Source: Stenogyne calaminthoides
Lineage: Eukaryota; Streptophyta; Magnoliopsida; Lamiales; Lamiaceae
Direction: 5' to 3'
DNA: 64,000 bases
Assembly: GCA_037126765.1 (NCBI GenBank)
Contig: JBBCBC010000025.1
Location: forward strand, 15,308,175-15,372,174
The position numbers were made by a program, and so were the translations under genes. Positions 57,841 through 64,000 of this stretch are shown here, one piece after another (position 1 is the first letter of the stretch; every line of letters starts with the position of its first letter). Under the pieces are notes generated by a model. The model worked only from the letters and a program-made list of their open reading frames with translations, did not search any database and had not been told where the DNA came from.

Positions 57841-58588
57841 CAATTTATTGCACTGGAATTTACAATTTATTATACTAAAACATGCATGCAACTTGTGTTC
57901 GTAAGACATAACTACATATTTCAGTATAACAAATCACAAATTTCAATGCAACAAGTCACTAATTTCTAAAATACGTTATGGAGTGCAAATTGCATACAAG
58001 ACCTACCATTTTTCTAAAACAATGTTAACAGATAGGCCCATTCAAGATTTTTTTTTTTTTGGGTTCATAAATACTTTCAATGGTAATTAAGCCCTTTATA
58101 ATTTTTCGAATGAGAAACACATATATAAGATTTTTGTTTAAAATTAAATTAAATTTTATTTATGAAAAATAACTTGGGTTCTTATCCCCCTCTCAATGTT
58201 AATGTTGTTTAGCTCTCCGTCTCTACATAATAATTTTCTGCTACATATTTCTCAAGCGAATATGGTGTTCCAAAATTTTAACTCTTATTTTTTTAATCAA
58301 AAAACGACCACTTGAGGTGAAAAATCTCTTTTTCCAGATCGATAACATATATATATTTTTTAATTTTATGTTGTCCATACCTGTCATACCCACTTTCTGA
58401 TATTTCAATAAGACACGGGTCTAAAATAATTTTGCAAGAAACAATTTGTGCGCACGTGCAACCTTTTTTTTTCAAACAGTTAACAGAAAGACTAATCATT
58501 TGAATACTACAAAACTTGATAAGGACTCATAATATAATGTACAAAACTTTATTACAATTCAACATACAAACCCATGGTCTGGCCCAAC
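57841..58588. other. Intergenic AT-rich stretch
   Basis: No supported gene or named repeat. A 68-codon minus-strand frame at 58499-58293 has no recognisable features. Confidence 0.45.
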
Positions 58589-58872
58589 AGGTTGGCGTCT
58601 ATGTATGGCGGAGTCGTCACCGTCGGAGATGAGGAGGAGGGTTAGGAATTGGAGTAGGCGGAGGTGGTGGCGGAGGGTGGCCATTGGTGGTGAAGGAGAT
58701 TTGGTAGGGGTTGTTGAAGAATTGTTGTGCTTTTGTTTTTTGTGGCGAGATAAGTAAAATCGTGATTTTTTTTTTTTGGCAAGAGAGTAAAGCGAGTTTT
58801 GATTGTTGTAGTGTGCTTTTACGAGTGTAGGTTTTTTGTTGCTAATTGAATAATAATAAATAAAGGTGTGTT
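58589..58872 (-). pseudogene. Duplicated TMK 5' end and proximal promoter
   Basis: Copies 55600-55870: ATG at 58682-58684 with MATLRHHLRLLQFLTLLLIS, then GDDSA, after which homology to TMK ends and the frame meets a stop after about 40 codons. The upstream part carries the TMK 5' UTR. It differs from the source by substitutions and small indels, including a short extra segment just upstream of the ATG. It is a truncated gene copy, not a functional receptor. Confidence 0.92.
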
Positions 58873-59085
58873 TTTAGTTCTGCAACTGTTACTCTTCCAA
58901 GTACGAATTGGTTCAATTTCTCTGTTTCATTTTTCGTATTTCATTAGTGTTTCACCCTTCTAGATCTTTAACACATGAACTCAGGGTATGGTGATTCGTA
59001 GGATATTTTTTATTATTACATGTGTCCATTCATATTATGGAATATAAGGAGGGACACCAATTATGGAATAGACTATTCAATTCCC
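58873..59085. other. Sequence between the two TMK promoter copies
   Basis: About 210 bases without homology to the TMK region, bounded on both sides by the word TTTTTTGTTGCTAATTGAAT. No gene seen. Confidence 0.6.
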
Positions 59086-59348
59086 ATTTTTTGTTGCTAA
59101 TTGAATAATAATAAATAGAGGTGCGTTTTTATAGCTTAGTTTTTTTGTTGCCGAATATGGAAAAGCGAGTTCTTTTTTATTCGGTATCGTATATTCATTG
59201 CATTTGGTTAGTTATTTTTTAAATGCTGACTTCGTCATTTTGAATCGCACGGATAATAAAAATTTAGGAGTTATCTGAAATTCTTAGCCATGCTGTATCA
59301 TTTAAGACAAATGGTTAATTTGTTAGGAGAATTTTGTATTCATAATTA
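59086..59348. repeat. Second duplicated segment of the TMK promoter
   Basis: Matches 55827-56042, including the TATA-like ATAGCTTAG region and GCCGAATATGGAAAAGCG. With 58589-58872 it covers the whole upstream region of TMK, with a shared overlap around the GAATAATAATAAATA word. Confidence 0.88.
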
Positions 59349-59740
59349 GTCAGGAGTGAGTCTCATTCGCATTCAGATGCACCATGCTATTCAAGACTCA
59401 ACTTTAGACTTTTGCAGAGTAGATAAGTAACTATCAATTTATTGTAAAAAAAGGACTCGGACAATTTTAAGACAAAAAAAAAAAAAAAAAAGTGATATTT
59501 TCTTTATATACCACTTTATAAAAAATAGTGATATTTTTCAAAAAAATAAAAATTATAAAATATGTTAATATTGAGTTAATGACTGCTAATATATTTTTAA
59601 AAAAATTTAAATAAATTTCTTAAATATAACAAGTACAAATACTCAAATAATTAAAGACAAAACCTTATAAAAGAAAATATCGAATAAATAGTTCGAAGAA
59701 TTACAAAGAAGAACTACTAATTAAATATTAAGTGGCAAAC
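59349..59740. other. Intergenic AT-rich stretch
   Basis: Poly-A run near 59476-59491. Nothing else recognised. Confidence 0.45.
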
Positions 59741-60139
59741 CGTATCGTACCGAAAATAGTGACGCATATCATATATCGTACCAAATTTTTTTATATACAT
59801 ATCGTTTTTGTATACCAAAATTCGGCATATAGAAAATTTTGATAAATAAAAAATATTTACCTACCGTACTGAAGTTTTTGGTATACAAAAATATCGAATG
59901 GTATCGATATATACCGTCTCATACTGAAATTTTGATATACTAGTCATATCGAAATATAGGTATACCAATTTTTTTAACAAAATACCAAATTTTTTGGTAT
60001 ATTGAAATATAAAAAATTTAGAATGCATACTATCATATTATATCGCAGTTCACAGTATATTGAAAAAATCGATATTTTTTATATTTTTCAGTTTGATAAG
60101 CGCAGTATTCCGATTTTTCAATTAATTTTCACCCCTAAC
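59741..60139. repeat. Remnant of hAT-like repeat with GGTATACC/TACCG-type words
   Basis: Dense palindromic words around GGTATACC, ATACCG and GGTATCG, ending at the right with TTTTCACCCCTAA, whose complement TTAGGGGTGAAAA resembles plant hAT termini. No left terminus is found. A 60-codon frame at 60002-60184 is incidental. Confidence 0.4.
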
Positions 60140-60402
60140 CATGAATATAAAGGAGTGGATTTTAGAAAAGAACACAAAAATTGAGAATAACAAAATTTTA
60201 TTACTATGATACGTACCTTGTTTTTTTATTTAGGGTTGAGAACGAAAAAATTATTGTTTTGTTTGATAATTGACCGGGTCCTTTTTTTGCAACAAATTGA
60301 GAATTAAATATCTACCCTGCAAAAGTATAAAGTTATAAGGTCCTTAAAATGCAATAAAGGGAAAAAATAAGTCATATTTTTGTAATTTGTCCTATAGATA
60401 AT

Positions 60403-60562
60403 CATAGTGCATTTTATAAATATGCAATTTGTTATATTAAAAGATGTAACTTATTTACACTAAACCATGTAATTATTTTTTCATGTTAATAGTTACACGG
60501 TTCAGTGTAAATAAGTTGCATCTTTCAAAATAATAAATTGCATATTTTTAAAATACACTATG
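60403..60562. repeat. 160-bp imperfect palindrome (foldback element)
   Basis: The left arm CATAGTGCATTTTATAAATA and the right arm TATTTTTAAAATACACTATG are inverted copies. Homology continues inward through GATGTAACTTATTTACACTA to a short loop near 60475. It looks like a small MITE but lacks an identifiable target duplication. Confidence 0.75.
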
Positions 60563-60595
60563 TGTGCATGGTGCACCTGAATACATACAAGACTT

Positions 60596-62421
60596 TGTTG
60601 GGATTATACTGGAAAGTATGCTTTTACTTTGTATAATCAAAACTGAATTTCGGACTGAAATAAATTGTTTATCACTGATGCTTTAAATATCATCGAATGT
60701 TACATATATTTATTGCATAACTGTTCATTAAATAGTACGTGTTACATTGTAGTTAATTTAGTGATACCAGATCACAGATGATTAAATTAACAATCCCTTG
60801 TAACTAAAAGTACACCATTCACGACCTAGATGGAAATGAACAATCCATCGTGAAAGGTTGAAGTGTAAGTCTCGGATTGGCTTGTCTTGACCAAGAGATT
60901 ACACTAGTGCATGACTGATGCACTGAATATGACCTACAGGAGGACAAATTCTTCAGAACTGAACAAAGAAGAATTAGACCTCAGTGGTTCGTTATTTCTT
61001 AATCTTCGTTCCTTAAATAGGATCACGTGTGGTTGGTAACTATTGCTTTGACTTATCATGGGTAGAAAAACAACGAGATTCAATACTTTTTATCTTGGAC
61101 AATATTATTGGTCACATGCCATTGCTAAGATTTAATACGGAGAATCGTGTGCAAGTACGCTTGTTCGATTTGCCCCCTTGGGAGGTTCATAAGATTTATC
61201 ATACCAAATCTTGCAAGTGGAACTAGTTTTCGGTATGGATAATAATGTTGAACCGTTCCTTAACCAAGGACAAACGATATTAATTAATGGAAAGATATTT
61301 CTGTGGCTTGAATTAATTAATGGGCTAGATAATCTTAAACACGGGAAATAATAACCGGGAGCCATATTGACTGTAATATGGGTTAAGATGGATAGTGCAA
61401 TATTAATTATGTAGTGGGATTAATTAATATTTATGGGCTTGAATAATATTGTGGCTCAATATTGATAATTCAAGATCCATTGGAAGGTCCAATCTTAATT
61501 CTTCTAAAGGCCCCCCAAGTAGCCCAACATATAGTCCAATAACTGAAAAATGTGTTTAAAATAAAATAAATATTGTTGCTTTATTTTTCCATTTTTTTTC
61601 GAAATTTATGGATTAAAAGGAGAGAAAGTTTTTCTTTGAATTTTGTTATGGAATGAAGATATGTATTCTTGGAATACAAGATTATCTCATTAAATTCAAG
61701 AAATCTCCTACTTAGTCATCCATATAGCATATTTCGAAATTTTGAGAAAAAGGGAAAGAATGATTTTCTTGATTTTCTTGAAAAGATATTATGAAAGATA
61801 TGTATTTATTGAAATACAAGAATATCTCATAAATTCAAGAAGATCCAAATCTTGGATTCTTGCCCTATTTTTTCGAAAATATTCCATAACAAAGAGAAGG
61901 TGGGATTTTGTGGAATATTATAATTATGGGAAAAAGAATATAGGAGATATATTCAAGATTTCTTGGAGATCGAGAAAAGATTTTCCACATTGTTTTTGCC
62001 CTAAAAAATCGACCACCACTACTCTATAAATAGGGGATGATTCTTTCATTCCCAAGTACAATTCCATGTTGGAAAAATTAGCAAATCCACAAAGGTGGTG
62101 CAACAAAGTTTATTTTTCCTTTTGTTAATTGTTCGCAAGTGTCCTACCACCGGATAGTCGAGCAAGGATTAAGGGAATACTCGGGAAGTTCTTTTGGTGT
62201 GTCTAATCAACAAGACCATTGCCGTCCCAAGAGGTATGTTCACGTAAACTCGTAGAATTTCCGCATGCGTAGGATTTACATGAATTGATTATATGCATGA
62301 TTTGTTGTTGGATTATTATTTGAATTAATATAGGATTAATTCACGCTAGTAATAATTATAAGAATTAAATTTGTATTTAAATATTCATCCCGAATAGATC
62401 TGTGCAACTTATTCCCCAACA
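60596..62421 (+). repeat. Element E 5' LTR
   Basis: 1,826 bp, TGTTGGGATT to TTCCCCAACA, aligning with the LTRs at 35087-36928 and 39208-41045. Confidence 0.95.
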
Positions 62422-62423
62422 AC

Positions 62424-62438
62424 TGGTATCAGGGCCAC
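62424..62438 (+). other. Element E primer-binding site (tRNA-iMet)
   Basis: TGGTATCAGGGCCAC starts two bases after the LTR, an imperfect match to the initiator-Met complement TGGTATCAGAGC. Confidence 0.88.
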
Positions 62439-63966
62439 AGTTTCGGGCTCTGAATTTTAAATTGTAATTTAATTCGTTGTCATTAAATTTGAAATTGGAT
62501 AGTAGAATTGCTAGATCTTTTTTGCAGGTATCCAATTGTCATGGAATTTAATGTGTTTATTTATGCATGCATATAAATTTCGTTCGAATTCGTTTTGCCT
62601 CGTGAGAAAATCCACGAGTAGATTAGGATTTGTTTGATTTGATCAATGTAATAGACTAGTCTAGATCTAGGTTTATTTATTTTTTGATAAATAAATTGTA
62701 ACCGGATCGGAAACGGAGGCGGAGACGAAGAATTAAAGGATAAAATCCAGAACCGGGGGTAGGCGGCGTGTGTCGAGCGAAACGTGCCAAAGGAGGCACG
62801 CGCGTGACGCGGACGACGCGCAGCATCACGACGGCGCGCGAGGTCGTAGGCCGAAGCGCACGCGAGGATCAGTGGAGCGCCGCGACGCAGGAAGCGACAA
62901 GACGCGAGCCGGCGCGAAGCGGACGGGCGGACGAGAGGGCGAAGCGTTCCGGGCGCTGCCATGGACGCTACAAGGCCGCTGAAGTTTTGGCTGGCGAGTA
63001 TGAAGCCGCGACATACAAGGGGTACGCTGCCGTCATTGAAGCCCTCATGAGGCTACCGAGGCCGACGATGGGCGGTTTTCGCCGAGGTCGCCGAGCGGCT
63101 GGTGATGCGCGCAGTTAAGGCGCGACGACGCATACGGCCAAGCGGCCGGGCCGACGCGGGCGCAGATCCTACGCGAGCTACTTCGCCATGTATGCTTCGA
63201 GACGCGAGTTCTTTCGAGACGATCGAGCGGGAGAAATTCAAGACGGCGCTTTCTTCAAAATTGCCAAGAAAAATCAAAACCATGACAATCGGATAATTTG
63301 GTGCCCAATATGTTTATTTTTCCGCTTTTGCTTGATTTATTATTGTGTTATCTTATGCTTTATTTAATTTGTTTAAATGTGTTTGCATGAGAGTTGCCCA
63401 ATGAAAAATCTCAACTTTAAAAATTAATAAGTATGTTTAAATAATTAATTGACAATTTTATTCCGGATAATAAAATTGAATTAATTTTGACCTCCATGAT
63501 TTATTTATTTGTGAATTCTTTTGGAGAAATTCCCCCCACGGGAAGGTCAAAAGTTTGCTTTCACATGAATGAATTCCAAATGGATGATTGTGGATTATTA
63601 CTAGTGGCGATTTATGACCCTCCCCACGAGGCTCGCTCAAAGCGAAAATAATAATCCTCAGATTTAATCATGGTTATTACTTAGGTATAAAATTGATATG
63701 CATATACTTCCCCAAGTCCCCGGCCAATTTTATATTGGTCAAGTGGAGCCAACTATTAATCTGGATATTAAAGGTTTGTAACTGTTCTTGTTTGTAACCT
63801 GCTTGAATGTGTTTAAATAATGACCCACCCCACGTGGCTTATTTAAACTGTTTTGAGATGTTGGCTGATGCATGTTCATATTTTTTTGAGATTTTAATAT
63901 GATGCATGTGATCGAACCTTGTGATATATTTGTGCTTATGCATATTATTGTTTATTTCAGTTCATC
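62439..63966 (+). other. Element E untranslated leader with GC-rich block
   Basis: AT-rich leader interrupted by a GC- and CpG-rich block at about 62740-63240. Overlapping Arg/Ala-rich frames on both strands (for example 62768-63118 plus and 62962-62561 minus) are best explained by base composition. The final part before gag matches element D just upstream of 29354. Confidence 0.75.
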
Positions 63967-64000
63967 ATGTCGCAACCTTTTAATCCACTATTCAATATAC
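63967..64000 (+). CDS. Element E gag start (runs off the window)
   Basis: ATG at 63967 begins MSQPFNPLFNI, matching the element D gag start MSQPSNPLSNV. Only 11 codons are visible. Confidence 0.85.
   Translation, partial: MSQPFNPLFNI

Larger units (their letters stand above)
60596..64000 (+). mobile_element. Element E: Ty1/copia retrotransposon, 5' part (same family as D)
   Basis: A complete 5' LTR (60596-62421), primer site, full leader and the first codons of gag at 63967. Homologous to element D throughout the LTR and the ends of the leader. It continues beyond the window, so its integrity cannot be judged. Confidence 0.93.

Noticed and set aside
62561..63118. Arg-rich frames of 116-133 codons in the element E leader
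   Set aside because: Same GC-rich composition effect in a non-coding leader between primer site and gag.

Overview
This is nuclear DNA from a flowering plant, most likely a eudicot. It is AT-rich and intron-containing, and it is dominated by Ty1/copia LTR retrotransposons whose primer sites match plant initiator-Met tRNA. It also holds a plastid-derived insertion and two plant host genes, a GH17-CBM43 beta-1,3-glucanase and a TMK-type receptor kinase. No bacterial, CRISPR or operon-like structure was seen.

Region 1 (1-25.7 kb) is a nest of retrotransposons with minus-strand coding. An old copia fragment (24057-25735, continuing at 523-708) was interrupted by element B (709-24056, target duplication GACG). 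The 3' LTR of B was then interrupted by element A (1072-15598, target duplication TTTTC), a 14.5-kb Sirevirus-like copia with 2-kb LTRs and a long extra ORF between pol and its 3' LTR. A further LTR of the element A family, in the opposite orientation, abuts the old fragment at the left edge (1-522).

Region 2 (26.6-44.3 kb, minus strand) is one beta-1,3-glucanase gene with four exons. Its coding sequence is otherwise open, but it carries four separate insertions: a TRIM-like LTR element in intron 1, a solo LTR in exon 2, a CACTA element in intron 2, and a 9.7-kb copia element D in exon 3. Element D is itself split by another solo LTR. Most insertions show exact target-site duplications, so the order of events can be read.

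Region 3 (44.3-52.7 kb) is intergenic. It holds a Mutator-type MITE, a nuclear copy of plastid atpI-atpH-atpF with a Sirevirus-family solo LTR inserted inside atpH, and a foldback element.

Region 4 (52.7-60.6 kb) holds a two-exon TMK receptor-kinase gene on the minus strand. An 8-bp insertion with the form of a hAT excision footprint breaks its reading frame. Upstream lie MITE remnants, a long trinucleotide microsatellite, a Stowaway element and a rearranged duplicate of the TMK promoter and first codons.

Region 5 (60.6-64.0 kb) is the 5' LTR, primer site, GC-rich leader and gag start of element E, of the same family as D, running off the right edge. No previously undescribed multi-gene system was found. 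The most informative signals are the datable insertion pile-up in the glucanase gene, the excision footprint in the kinase gene, the unidentified long ORF of element A, and a recurrent CTG/CAG-associated disagreement between LTR copies that may be a base-calling artefact.
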